Origin: Bifidobacterium sp.
GTDB taxonomy: Bacteria; Actinomycetota; Actinomycetes; Actinomycetales; Bifidobacteriaceae
DNA length: 64,000 nucleotides
Reading direction: 5' to 3'
NCBI RefSeq assembly: GCF_022640935.1
Contig: NZ_JALCCV010000006.1
Coordinates: forward strand, 1 to 64,000
The notes beneath the pieces were generated by a model. That model saw only the letters and a program-made list of their open reading frames with translations. It was not told where the DNA came from and made no database searches. Shown one piece after another: positions 39,213 through 47,650 of this stretch. The first letter of the stretch is position 1. Every line of letters starts with the position of its first letter. Made by a program: the position numbers and the translations under genes.

Positions 39213-39273
39213 TTCCCGGGAAATTGTTGAACATACAGTTTCGGAAGGCCTGCGTTCAACAATTTCCCGGGAA
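39213..39273. repeat. 20-bp-arm inverted repeat containing two TTCCCGGGAA palindromes
   Basis: Arms 39213-39232 and 39254-39273 are perfectly complementary around a 21-nt spacer. Each arm begins or ends with the 10-bp palindrome TTCCCGGGAA. It follows the regulator stop by 20 nt, so it can serve as a terminator, but no T tract follows. Confidence 0.75.
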
Positions 39274-39346
39274 ACTTCGCAGGCGATGGCTGCGCATATG
39301 GTTCCGCGACGAAATCGCGCAAGCGACCGCAGCGCCGCCGATACGA

Positions 39347-39380
39347 CGAAGGCCCGCACCATATTCGGTGCGGGCCTTCG
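39347..39380 (-). terminator. rplA terminator
   Basis: Perfect 14-bp arms (CGAAGGCCCGCACC / GGTGCGGGCCTTCG) with a 6-nt loop, 24 nt beyond the rplA stop on the minus strand. The tail there is TCGTAT, so T enrichment is weak. Confidence 0.75.
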
Positions 39381-39403
39381 GTGATTCAGGCTCAGACGTG
39401 CAA

Positions 39404-40096
39404 TCAGGCCAGCGGGGCGACATCCAGGGGGATGCCGGGGCCCATGGTGGTGCTGATCGTCGCCTTGGTGAGGTAGCGGCCTTTCAGAGTCGAAGGCTTG
39501 AGACGCTTGATCTCGTCGGCCACGACCTTGAAGTTCTCCTCCAGCGCGCCCTCGTCGAATGAAGTCTTGCCGACGATGAACGAAAGGTTGCCGTTCTTGT
39601 CGACACGGAACTCGATCTTGCCACCCTTGATATCGGACACGGCCTTGGTCACGTCCATCGTCACGGTGCCGGTCTTCGGGTTCGGCATGAGGCCACGGGG
39701 GCCGAGTACGCGACCCAAACGGCCTACCTTGCCCATCATGTCGGGAGTGGCCACGACCGCATCAAAATCAAGGAAGCCGCCCTGGACCTTCTCGATCAAA
39801 TCGTCGTCGCCAACAATGTCGGCGCCGGCCTCGGCGGCCTCAGTGGCCTTGGGGCCGCGGGCAAAGACAAGGACCGTAGCGGTTTTGCCGGTGCCGTGAG
39901 GCAGATTGGCCACACCGCGCACTAGCTGGTCGGCCTTGCGCGGATCGACATTGAGGCAGTAAACGGCCTCGACGGTCTCGTCAAAGCCGCGCTTCGGCAT
40001 GCTCTTGATGAGCGCAATAGCTTCGGAAGCAGTGTACAGATTGTTGCGATCGACCTTCTCGGACGCCTCGCGGTACTTTTTGGAATGCTTAGCCAT
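39404..40096 (-). CDS. rplA: 50S ribosomal protein L1
   Basis: 230-residue ribosomal stalk protein that binds 23S rRNA and typically represses the L11-L1 operon by binding its own mRNA. Family signatures [32 protein letters not shown] and [20 protein letters not shown] are intact. It follows rplK by 14 nt, with GGAGAAGGACTG just ahead of the ATG. Confidence 0.97.
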   Translation of the reverse strand: MAKHSKKYREASEKVDRNNLYTASEAIALIKSMPKRGFDETVEAVYCLNVDPRKADQLVRGVANLPHGTGKTATVLVFARGPKATEAAEAGADIVGDDDLIEKVQGGFLDFDAVVATPDMMGKVGRLGRVLGPRGLMPNPKTGTVTMDVTKAVSDIKGGKIEFRVDKNGNLSFIVGKTSFDEGALEENFKVVADEIKRLKPSTLKGRYLTKATISTTMGPGIPLDVAPLA

Positions 40097-40110
40097 CAGT
40101 CCTTCTCCTC

Positions 40111-40542
40111 TCAGTCCGAAACCGTGATGCCCATCGAACGGGCGGTGCCCGCGATGATCTTCATGCCGGCTTCAACGTCACGAGCGGAAAGATCGGCCAT
40201 CTTGGTCTCAGCGATCTCGCGAACCTGGGCAGTGGTGACCGAACCGACTTTATGCGTCATCGGGTTCTCAGTCCCCTTCTGAAGGCCCGCGGCCTTGAGC
40301 AGCAGCGCCGCGGCAGGCGGCGTCTTGAGCACGAAAGTGAAGGAGCGATCCTCGAATACGGTGATCTCGACCGGAACGACCTGGCCCATCTTGTCCTGCG
40401 TGGCAGCGTTGTACGCCTTGCAGAAGTCCATGATGTTCACGCCGTGCGAGCCGAGCGCAGGGCCGAGCGGCGGGGCCGGATTGGCCTTGCCCGCCTCGAT
40501 CTGCAGCTTGATCAGCGCCGAGACTTTCTTTTTAGGAGCCAT
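40111..40542 (-). CDS. rplK: 50S ribosomal protein L11
   Basis: 143 residues; forms part of the GTPase-associated centre. Typical [20 protein letters not shown] start, [20 protein letters not shown] and C-terminal [10 protein letters not shown]. First gene of the rplK-rplA pair. AGAAGAACC precedes the ATG. Confidence 0.97.
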   Translation of the reverse strand: MAPKKKVSALIKLQIEAGKANPAPPLGPALGSHGVNIMDFCKAYNAATQDKMGQVVPVEITVFEDRSFTFVLKTPPAAALLLKAAGLQKGTENPMTHKVGSVTTAQVREIAETKMADLSARDVEAGMKIIAGTARSMGITVSD

Positions 40543-40861
40543 GGTATGTGGTTCTTCTTTCTATGAAGCGGTACGCGCGGTCGCCGTCCGCATGCCCTCA
40601 GATCCGTCACACGCCAATCCGCGCCGAAGCACAGCAGCACCATCCAGATCGTCCGGCACACGCGGTTCCCTCCCGCAACTTGCCATTTACTTATCTGCGC
40701 TGGCCGGATAAGCCCCGCCAGACACAAGCTTTCTTATTATGCCGCATCAACGCGACAAAAGACGTTCGCGCATCCCTGCCTTCCCCCATGCGCGACGCGC
40801 CAAGGTCGTTACGCACAAGTCAGATACGGCACGAAGACTAACCCGCCATTGGCGAGTAGAC
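40543..40861 (-). other. nusG-rplK intergenic region
   Basis: About 320 nt with no gene. CATAAT on the minus strand (40736-40741) is a -10-like box, without a good -35. The L11/L1 leader and any L1-binding site would lie in the last ~150 nt before rplK. Confidence 0.4.
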
Positions 40862-41770
40862 TCAGTTGAGCTTTTCGACCTGCTCGAAGCCGAGCTCGAC
40901 CGGCGTGTCGCGTCCGAAAATGGAGACGAGCACGGTGAGCTTCTGCGTCGTGGGTTCGACGTCCGAGACAGCGGCTGCCATTGTGGCAAAAGGCCCATCG
41001 ACGACGGTGACCTGATCGCCGACAGCGTAGGAAACCTCGACCGTGCGCTTCTTGGCAGCGGCGGGCTTGTCGCCCGCAGCCTTGAGCGCCTCGGAGGCGA
41101 TCATCGGAGCCATCATACGCACGACTTCTTTGCGGCTGAGCGGAGCCGGTTCCTTGGTCGGGCCGACGAACCCAGTGACGCCTTCGGTCTCGCGCACGAT
41201 GCGGCGCGCATTCTCGTCGGGCCACATGCGAATGAGCACATAGCCCGGCACCCGCACGCGCGTGATGACTTTCTTGCCCTTGTCGGTGTGCTTTTCGACT
41301 TCTTCCATAGGAACTTCGATCTGGAAGATCTTGTCTTCCAGTCCGTAGCTCTGCACTCGGGATTCGACGTTGGTCTTCACGCGCTTCTCATAGCCGGAAT
41401 AGGTATGCAGCACATACCACTTGCCTTCCAACGTGCGCAGATTCTTCGAGAATTCCTTGACGGCCTTGCTGCCGGCGTCATCGGCGTCGGCGTCAGGCTG
41501 CGCGGCGTCGTCGGACTCGGCCGCAGCGCCGCTGCCCGCGACATCCTGCGGTTCGGCGGCAGCAGACGACGCAGCTGTGCCGGACACCTCAGTCGGGGTC
41601 GAAGCGGCATCTGACTCCGAGTCATCCGCATCCGCAGCAGTTGCCGCTGCGCTGTTCTGACCGTCTTGAGGCACCGCAGCATCCTGCGGAGCCGGTGCGG
41701 CAGCGGCCGCATCGGTCTCGGGGATGTCTGGCAGCGCGTCGAGGCCGTCGAAGTTCAATTCATCATTCAT
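40862..41770 (-). CDS. nusG: Transcription termination/antitermination factor NusG
   Basis: 302 residues. An Ala/Asp-rich, probably disordered N-terminal extension of about 110 residues precedes the NGN domain ([19 protein letters not shown] from about 116; [17 protein letters not shown]) and the KOW domain (about 245-302, [15 protein letters not shown] and [17 protein letters not shown]). The extension is an actinobacterial habit but long here. AAGGTGAG precedes the ATG at 41768-41770. It follows secE by 29 nt; secE-nusG-rplK-rplA is the conserved order. Confidence 0.96.
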   Translation of the reverse strand: MNDELNFDGLDALPDIPETDAAAAAPAPQDAAVPQDGQNSAAATAADADDSESDAASTPTEVSGTAASSAAAEPQDVAGSGAAAESDDAAQPDADADDAGSKAVKEFSKNLRTLEGKWYVLHTYSGYEKRVKTNVESRVQSYGLEDKIFQIEVPMEEVEKHTDKGKKVITRVRVPGYVLIRMWPDENARRIVRETEGVTGFVGPTKEPAPLSRKEVVRMMAPMIASEALKAAGDKPAAAKKRTVEVSYAVGDQVTVVDGPFATMAAAVSDVEPTTQKLTVLVSIFGRDTPVELGFEQVEKLN

Positions 41771-41799
41771 TCGTGACTCACCTTCACATTCACTCGAAA

Positions 41800-42027
41800 T
41801 CAGCCGAAGATCCACAGCATGAGCTTGCCCAGCCCCAGATCCATGCCGGTAACGATAAGCATGAGGAACAGCACGAAGACGAACACTGCGAACGACCAAG
41901 CGAACAGCCCTTTGCTCGTGGGACTCACGACCTTGCGAAGCTCGTCGATGATCTGCTTGATGAACAAGCCGATACGCATGAAAACATTCGGCTTCACAGC
42001 CTTTTGAGTTTCGCGTGCCTTCGCCAT
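41800..42027 (-). CDS. secE: Preprotein translocase subunit SecE
   Basis: 75 residues with the conserved amphipathic helix ([20 protein letters not shown]) and a single transmembrane helix ([19 protein letters not shown]). It clamps SecY in the membrane. The ATG at 42025-42027 follows AGGATGG; the in-frame ATG 6 nt earlier overlaps that site. Lies 37 nt downstream of tRNA-Trp. Confidence 0.95.
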   Translation of the reverse strand: MAKARETQKAVKPNVFMRIGLFIKQIIDELRKVVSPTSKGLFAWSFAVFVFVLFLMLIVTGMDLGLGKLMLWIFG

Positions 42028-42063
42028 TTCCATCCTTCGCTTGGCTGATATTGCTTCAAGTAT

Positions 42064-42139
42064 TGGCAGGGAAGGCGGGACTCGAACCCACAACCTACGG
42101 TTTTGGAGACCGTTGCGCTACCAATTGCGCCACTTCCCT
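42064..42139 (-). tRNA. tRNA-Trp (anticodon CCA)
   Basis: Minus strand: acceptor AGGGAAG/CTTCCCT, D-arm GCGC...GCGC, anticodon arm ACGGT-CTCCAAA-ACCGT with anticodon CCA, T-loop TTCGAGT, discriminator G and encoded CCA (76 nt). Its place before secE-nusG is conserved in many bacteria. Confidence 0.97.
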
Positions 42140-42198
42140 ATGGGGAAATGCCTTCTGGACACGCCATGCGTGGTCCGTGGCAAAACCGCCAAAGAGCC

Positions 42199-42227
42199 AT
42201 ACTAGCGAACACCCTAGATTTCGTCCA
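42199..42227 (-). promoter_or_regulatory. Putative promoter for tRNA-Trp-secE-nusG
   Basis: On the minus strand TGGACG (42222-42227) and TAGTAT (42199-42204) are spaced by 17 nt, about 60 nt before the tRNA 5' end. Each hexamer matches the sigma70 consensus at 4 of 6 positions. Confidence 0.45.
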
Positions 42228-42288
42228 GTTGAGTGTTTCCGAAGACTGTGCGTTGCAAACGGACCGTGTTGAAAACAACGGTGCCGCC

Positions 42289-43500
42289 TCAGCTCACCCA
42301 GGCAGTCAGCCGACGCATTCCTTCGACCAGCTGATCGTCGGCCAACGCGTAGGAGAAGCGCAGGTAGCCCGGTGCGCCAAACGCCTCACCCGGAACGGCA
42401 GCGACGTGCGCCTGGTCGAGCAATGCGGCGGCGAATTGCGCCGAAGTGGCGCATACTGTATTACCGGGGCCGATAGGGCGCCCGAGCAGCGCCTGTACAT
42501 TGGCAAAGGCATAGAAGGCGCCCGTGGGGTTCGGGCAGACGATGCCGTCGACGGCGTTCAACGCCGAGACAATCGCCTTGCGCCGCGCATCAAACGCCGC
42601 GCGCATCATCGCCACGGCCCGCAGCGACCCGCCTACGGCAGCCAGCGCGGCGCGCTGCGAGACATTCGACACATTCGAGCTCAAATGGCCCTGCAAGGTC
42701 GTGGCCGCCTTGGCCACCGGAGCCGGCGCGACCATCCAGCCGACACGCCAGCCGGTCATGGCATAGGTTTTCGCCACGCCATTGAGAATGAGCAGCTGGC
42801 CGCGCACCTCGGGAACGCACGCCCCGATATACGACACGCTGGCATCGTCGTAATGCAGATGTTCGTAGATCTCGTCAGAAATGACCCAGATATGGTGCTC
42901 GAGCGCCCATTCACCGATCGCGGTGACTGTTTCCTCGCTCCAGACCGCTCCGGTGGGGTTCGCGGGCGTGTTGACCACGATGGCTTTGGTTCTGGCGGTG
43001 CGCGCCTGCTCGATCGCGTCCATATCCGGCTCGAAACCGCGGTCAGCCCCCGCGAAGACCTTGATCGGCACGCCGCCGGCCAGTTTCACCGCCTCGGGGT
43101 AGCTCGTCCAATAAGGGGCGGGGATGATGACCTCATCGCCTTCATTGAGCAGCACCTGGAATGCCTCGTACACGGCCTGTTTGCCGCCGTTGGTGACCAC
43201 GACCTGCTCGGGCTGGACCGCGAAGCCTGAATCGCGCAAGGTTTTATCCGCTATGGCCTGGCGCAGCTCGGGCAATCCGGCCGTCGGCGTGTAGCGATGG
43301 TTGCGCGGGTCGCGGCAGGCGTTTGCTGCGGCCTCGACGATATAGCCGGGCGTGGGGAAGTTCGGCTCGCCCGCGCCGAAGCCGATGACGTCCAGTCCGG
43401 CGGCCTTCATCGCCTTGGCTTTGGAATCCACCGCCAAGGTGGCGCTTGGCGCCACCTTGCCGATACGTGTGCTCAGCACCTGCCAATCAACCATGCTCAT
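42289..43500 (-). CDS. Class I/II aminotransferase (aspartate aminotransferase-like)
   Basis: 403-residue PLP aminotransferase of fold type I. Conserved stretches are [39 protein letters not shown], the DEIYEH segment and [16 protein letters not shown] with the PLP lysine K244. It resembles the bacterial AspC (1b subgroup) and would exchange amino groups between aspartate or another amino acid and 2-oxoglutarate. I chose the ATG at 43498-43500 ([10 protein letters not shown]) after AGAAG; a second ATG lies 6 nt in. A single gene upstream of the secE cluster. Confidence 0.88.
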   Translation of the reverse strand: MSMVDWQVLSTRIGKVAPSATLAVDSKAKAMKAAGLDVIGFGAGEPNFPTPGYIVEAAANACRDPRNHRYTPTAGLPELRQAIADKTLRDSGFAVQPEQVVVTNGGKQAVYEAFQVLLNEGDEVIIPAPYWTSYPEAVKLAGGVPIKVFAGADRGFEPDMDAIEQARTARTKAIVVNTPANPTGAVWSEETVTAIGEWALEHHIWVISDEIYEHLHYDDASVSYIGACVPEVRGQLLILNGVAKTYAMTGWRVGWMVAPAPVAKAATTLQGHLSSNVSNVSQRAALAAVGGSLRAVAMMRAAFDARRKAIVSALNAVDGIVCPNPTGAFYAFANVQALLGRPIGPGNTVCATSAQFAAALLDQAHVAAVPGEAFGAPGYLRFSYALADDQLVEGMRRLTAWVS

Positions 43501-43767
43501 GGCTTCTAATCTACCGACCTCGCGGACACAACACACTGTGCAAGGACATGCATGCGATTCGATGTGCGCTTCTTCACGTTTTGCGGATGGCTGGGCGCCA
43601 CCTTCTGATCGCCAACTTGACTCTGGCGTATGTTTGTTGCGTCACGTTCCCGGTCGAATGCGCGTCGCCCTTCCTGCAGTAACCTCGTGTTAGCGGTAAC
43701 AATGCGATGGTAAAGAAAGACGCCGCAGTGTGCAGCGCGCATTGCCGAGTACGATGCCAAAAGGTTG

Positions 43768-44949
43768 CTACACCAGCACGAGATTGTCGCGGTGGACGAG
43801 CGGATGGGCGTATTCCTGACCGAGCAAACGGCGCAGTTGCGCGGTGGTGCGCCCCAGCATATGCGGGATCTCTTCGGAATCGAAGCCGCACAGTCCTTTG
43901 GCCAGATGCTCGCCCGATTCATCATCGATCCAGACCGGGTCGCTGGCTGAGAATTCACCGCGCACTTCGACCACGCCAGGCGAAAGCAGACTGGCCCGGC
44001 CGGCGCGGATCGCCTTGGCGGCGCCTTCGTCGACGACCAGCGTGCCGCGCGGCTCGGCGGCGAAACCGATCCAAAGCCGCCGCGCCGAACCACGCTGCCT
44101 GACCGGCGCGAAGGCCGTGCCGACGCCGTCGCCCATCAGCGCCGGGCCGGCATTGCCCGCGCAGGTGAGCACAGTGGGAATGCCGGAGACCGCGGCGACG
44201 CGGGCTGCTTCGAGTTTGGTGATCATGCCGCCGGTACCGATACCCGATTCACTGCTGGTGACCTGCACGTCCTCCAGAGCGCTGACGACATCGGGCACAT
44301 AATCAATGCGGCGAGCGCCCGGGCGCGAAGGCGGCGCGGAGTACAAAGAATCCACGTCGGTAAGCAACACGAGCGCATCCGCCCGCACGATATTGGCGAT
44401 GAGCGCAGAGAGCCGGTCGTTGTCGCCGAAACGTATCTCGTTGCTGGCCAAGGCGTCGTTCTCGTTGACGATCGGCACGACGCCGAGTTCCAACAGGCGT
44501 TCCAAAGTGCGCTGCGCATTGCGGTATTGCGCGGCTCGCGTCGTGTCCTCGGCCGTGATGAGAATCTGCCCGACGCGAATGCCAAAACGGCCGAACGCCG
44601 CCTCGTATTGGGCCATCAGCAACCCCTGCCCCACCGAAGCGGTGGCCTGCTGAGTGGCGACATCGGATGGGCGTTTCGCGAATCCCAGCAAGCCGAATCC
44701 TGCGGCGATGGCGCCGGAAGACACGAGCACCAGCCGCGCGCCCATGGCCGAGGTGCAGGCCAGGGCCTGGACCAGCGCATCGAGTCTGCCTACATCGAGA
44801 TGACCTGCCGTATCGGTCAACGAGCTTGAGCCGACTTTGACGACGATGGTGCGCGCCTGTGCGACGGCCCGGCGCACCTGCGCCTGGTTCTGCGGCTGCC
44901 GCATCTGCCGTTCACCGCGTTCCTGCAATGACGCGCCGACCCTGCCCAT
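43768..44949 (-). CDS. proB: Glutamate 5-kinase
   Basis: First enzyme of proline synthesis (glutamate to glutamyl-5-phosphate). The amino-acid-kinase domain shows IVVKVGSSSLTD, LVSSGAIAAGF, NENDALASNEIRFGDND and GTGGMITKLEAA; a C-terminal PUA domain (about 285-375) follows. Two starts are possible: ATG 44947-44949, five bases after the obgE stop, or ATG 44902-44904 with GGTGA nearby. Neither has a strong ribosome site. The close packing with obgE implies one transcript. The partner proA is not in the window. Confidence 0.92.
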   Translation of the reverse strand: MGRVGASLQERGERQMRQPQNQAQVRRAVAQARTIVVKVGSSSLTDTAGHLDVGRLDALVQALACTSAMGARLVLVSSGAIAAGFGLLGFAKRPSDVATQQATASVGQGLLMAQYEAAFGRFGIRVGQILITAEDTTRAAQYRNAQRTLERLLELGVVPIVNENDALASNEIRFGDNDRLSALIANIVRADALVLLTDVDSLYSAPPSRPGARRIDYVPDVVSALEDVQVTSSESGIGTGGMITKLEAARVAAVSGIPTVLTCAGNAGPALMGDGVGTAFAPVRQRGSARRLWIGFAAEPRGTLVVDEGAAKAIRAGRASLLSPGVVEVRGEFSASDPVWIDDESGEHLAKGLCGFDSEEIPHMLGRTTAQLRRLLGQEYAHPLVHRDNLVLV

Positions 44950-44954
44950 GGCGC

Positions 44955-46631
44955 CTATTCGCCGTCCCGCTCGCGGCCGAGCAGCCCGTGCTCGTCGTGG
45001 CGGTCGTCGTCCACAGCGGGATCGGCCCAGTGCCCTACATGCCGTTCCCTGCTCATCACCTCGCGCACGGCGGCCTTGGCGTCCATCATCTCGTGATATT
45101 CGCGCCGACGCTCCTCGTTGGTGCGCCTGCGGGCGCGCACATCGCCCTCTTCGAGCCGCAGATCCTTGCCGCGTGCGCCGAGCTGGGCGCCGTCGAGCAT
45201 CTCCGCGCCGGCGGCGATGGTCGGATCCCATTCGAATTCGATGGCGTTATCCCCTTTGCCGATGCGGATCGTGTCGCCGGGATGTGCGCCTTTCTTGCGC
45301 AGCGCATCCTCGACGCCGAGCTTGGCCAGGCGATCGGCGAGATACCCCACGGCCTCGTCGTTGTCGAAATTCGTCTGCCTGACCCAACGCTCGGGCTTGG
45401 CGCCTGCCACCGTGAACCAGATTTCGCCGCCATTGCCCTCTTCGCGCGCGATTTCGTAATCGTAGGCGCTGCCACGCTCTTCGTCGCTCCGCCGGCGTCG
45501 GCGAGTCGGCTCTTCCAACGGCTTGATGACCACGCGGGCCTGTTCTTGCTGACGATCCTGTTCAGCGATTTTCGCGCGCAGCTCGACCACCATCTCGCCA
45601 AGCGCGAAACCGAGCTCCCTCAGGCCTTCATGCGAAGCCGTCGATACCGCGAACACGCGCAGACCCAGCTTCTCGAACTCGGGACGCACGAAGTCGGCGA
45701 GCTCCTTGGCCTCGGGCACATCGACCTTGTTGAGAATAACCACGCGCGGGCGGTCAGGAATAGCGATCGCGCCAAGCGGAAGCTCCAGCTGATCGGCATA
45801 CTGCGCCAGCTCGTGCTCAAGCGCATGATAGTCGGAGAGCGGGTCTCGGCCGGGTTCAAGCGTCGCGCAATCGATCACATGGGCGATGATCTCTGTGCGT
45901 TCGATATGGCGCAGGAATTCCAAACCCAGCCCTTTGCCTTGCGAAGCCCCGGGAATAAGCCCTGGCACGTCGGCGATGGTGTAGCGGTATTCGCTGGCCA
46001 TGACCACGCCGAGATTCGGCACCAATGTGGTGAAAGGATAATCGGCGATTTTCGGCCTGGCCGAGCTCATCGCGCCCACCAGACTCGATTTGCCCGAAGA
46101 AGGGAAACCGACCAGAGCCACATCGGCGATGGATTTGAGCTCGAGCACCACATCGCGTTCCTCTCCCGGCTCGCCCAACAGCGCAAACCCGGGCGCGCGA
46201 CGAGTGCGGTTGGCCAGCGCGGCATTGCCCAAGCCCCCCATGCCGCCGGCGGCAACCACGAAACGATCACCCTCATGACGCAGATCCGCCAGCTGCGCGC
46301 CTGGTCGTTTGGAGGCGCCCTTCGCGCCTTTGGCGGTGAAAACCACCGTGCCGAGCGGCACAGAAAGGATCAGGTCTTCTCCTTTGGACCCGTCTTTGGT
46401 GTCGCCCAAGCCCATCGTGCCGCTGCCTGCAGTGCGATGCGGCATGAAACGATAATCGAGCAGGCTGTTCGCGCTCGACTCCGCAACGAAGATGACGGAG
46501 CCGCCGTCCCCGCCATTGCCCCCGTTAGGGCCGGCCAAGGGCTTGTACTTCTCGCGTTTGATCCCGGCGGAGCCATTGCCGCCGTCGCCGCCTTTGACAT
46601 GAACGGTGACGCGATCCACAAAATCACTCAT
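44955..46631 (-). CDS. obgE: GTPase Obg
   Basis: 558-residue Obg-family GTPase involved in ribosome assembly and growth control. The glycine-rich Obg fold ([20 protein letters not shown]) is followed by the G domain with P-loop GFPSSGKSS, the [10 protein letters not shown]3 motif and NKVD, and then by a C-terminal OCT domain (about 415-495). A charged tail runs to DGE. AAGGTAG precedes the ATG. Order rplU-rpmA-obgE-proB is classic, but an own terminator follows rpmA here. Confidence 0.96.
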   Translation of the reverse strand: MSDFVDRVTVHVKGGDGGNGSAGIKREKYKPLAGPNGGNGGDGGSVIFVAESSANSLLDYRFMPHRTAGSGTMGLGDTKDGSKGEDLILSVPLGTVVFTAKGAKGASKRPGAQLADLRHEGDRFVVAAGGMGGLGNAALANRTRRAPGFALLGEPGEERDVVLELKSIADVALVGFPSSGKSSLVGAMSSARPKIADYPFTTLVPNLGVVMASEYRYTIADVPGLIPGASQGKGLGLEFLRHIERTEIIAHVIDCATLEPGRDPLSDYHALEHELAQYADQLELPLGAIAIPDRPRVVILNKVDVPEAKELADFVRPEFEKLGLRVFAVSTASHEGLRELGFALGEMVVELRAKIAEQDRQQEQARVVIKPLEEPTRRRRRSDEERGSAYDYEIAREEGNGGEIWFTVAGAKPERWVRQTNFDNDEAVGYLADRLAKLGVEDALRKKGAHPGDTIRIGKGDNAIEFEWDPTIAAGAEMLDGAQLGARGKDLRLEEGDVRARRRTNEERRREYHEMMDAKAAVREVMSRERHVGHWADPAVDDDRHDEHGLLGRERDGE

Positions 46632-46823
46632 GGTTCTACCTTACTTTGTACGTTGTATTCCTTGGATTGCCCTGGTTCTTGAGGTCGCGCGAGACATTAG
46701 CGGAAGAAACCACAGTCCGAGTCGGGTGGGATTATTTCTTGCGACCGCGTAGAGCTTGGAATGACACTTCGCGCGAGTGGAAAGGCTATTCCATACGTGC
46801 AACAGGCCATTCGTTGAGCGGAA

Positions 46824-46860
46824 AAGGAAAAGCCGTGCCATCGGGGCACGGCTTTTCCTT
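46824..46860 (-). terminator. rpmA terminator
   Basis: Perfect 16-bp arms (AAGGAAAAGCCGTGCC / GGCACGGCTTTTCCTT) with a 5-nt loop, 49 nt beyond the rpmA stop. The minus-strand transcript continues with TTCCGC after the T-rich arm. Confidence 0.85.
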
Positions 46861-46909
46861 GCAACGCCTTACGGCGCCAAATGCGCTAAACAGTCAGGCT
46901 GTCGGGCAA

Positions 46910-47161
46910 TCACTCCGACACAACGTCAACGACCTTGCGGTCGCGGCGGATGCCGAACTTCACATTGCCGTCCGACAGGGCGAACAGCGTGTGATCCTTG
47001 CCCGTGCCGACATTCTCGCCGGCATGGAACTTGGTGCCGCGCTGGCGCACGATGATGTTGCCGGCGATGACGGACTCGCCGCCGAACTTCTTCACTCCAA
47101 GGTACTGGGGCCCTGAATCGCGGCCATTGCGTGAAGCGGATGCGCCCTTCTTATGTGCCAT
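46910..47161 (-). CDS. rpmA: 50S ribosomal protein L27
   Basis: 83 residues, with the typical [16 protein letters not shown] start and [19 protein letters not shown] core. The N-terminus reaches towards the peptidyl transferase centre. GAAAGGAAT precedes the ATG. Lies 43 nt after rplU. Confidence 0.97.
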   Translation of the reverse strand: MAHKKGASASRNGRDSGPQYLGVKKFGGESVIAGNIIVRQRGTKFHAGENVGTGKDHTLFALSDGNVKFGIRRDRKVVDVVSE

Positions 47162-47204
47162 GATCTATTCCTTTCGTCTCTATGCGTTCGCTGGATGCCG
47201 TAAA

Positions 47205-47513
47205 TCAGGCGATCGCCGTGATCTTGACGGCGGAAAGCTGCTGACGATGGCCCTTGCGACGGGCGACGCCGGTCTTGTTCTTGAACTTCTGGATGTTGAT
47301 CTTCGGCCCCTTGGCCCCATCGTCAATGACCTCGGCCTTGACGCTGAGCTTGGCCAGATCCTTGGCGCCGAGGGTCACCTGAACGCCATCGACCACGAGA
47401 GCCGCCGGGAATTCCACGGCATCGCCCTTCTTCGCGTCGAGACGGTTGACCAGAATGACGTCACCGACCTCGACCTTTTCCTGATGGCCACCGGCCTTCA
47501 CAATCGCGTACAT
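47205..47513 (-). CDS. rplU: 50S ribosomal protein L21
   Basis: 102 residues with the canonical start [18 protein letters not shown] and the end [14 protein letters not shown]. Start ATG 47511-47513 follows AAGGAAT; the longer frame to 47555 is not supported by the family. Confidence 0.96.
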   Translation of the reverse strand: MYAIVKAGGHQEKVEVGDVILVNRLDAKKGDAVEFPAALVVDGVQVTLGAKDLAKLSVKAEVIDDGAKGPKINIQKFKNKTGVARRKGHRQQLSAVKITAIA

Positions 47514-47629
47514 AATCCATTCCTTGCTTATTCGGAAAGCTTCTCTATCCGGCACGTTTGAGCCTTACGGCCAGACACCAGCTATCTAACATACACCGAC
47601 CCGCCTACCGGCGTCAAATCACCCCGGTC

Positions 47630-47648
47630 GCGGCGGTTCGGCCGCCGC
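47630..47648 (-). terminator. Possible rne terminator
   Basis: GCGGCGG TTCGG CCGCCGC, a 7-bp stem directly downstream of the rne stop codon on the minus strand. It has no T tract. Confidence 0.4.
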
Positions 47649-47650
47649 CG

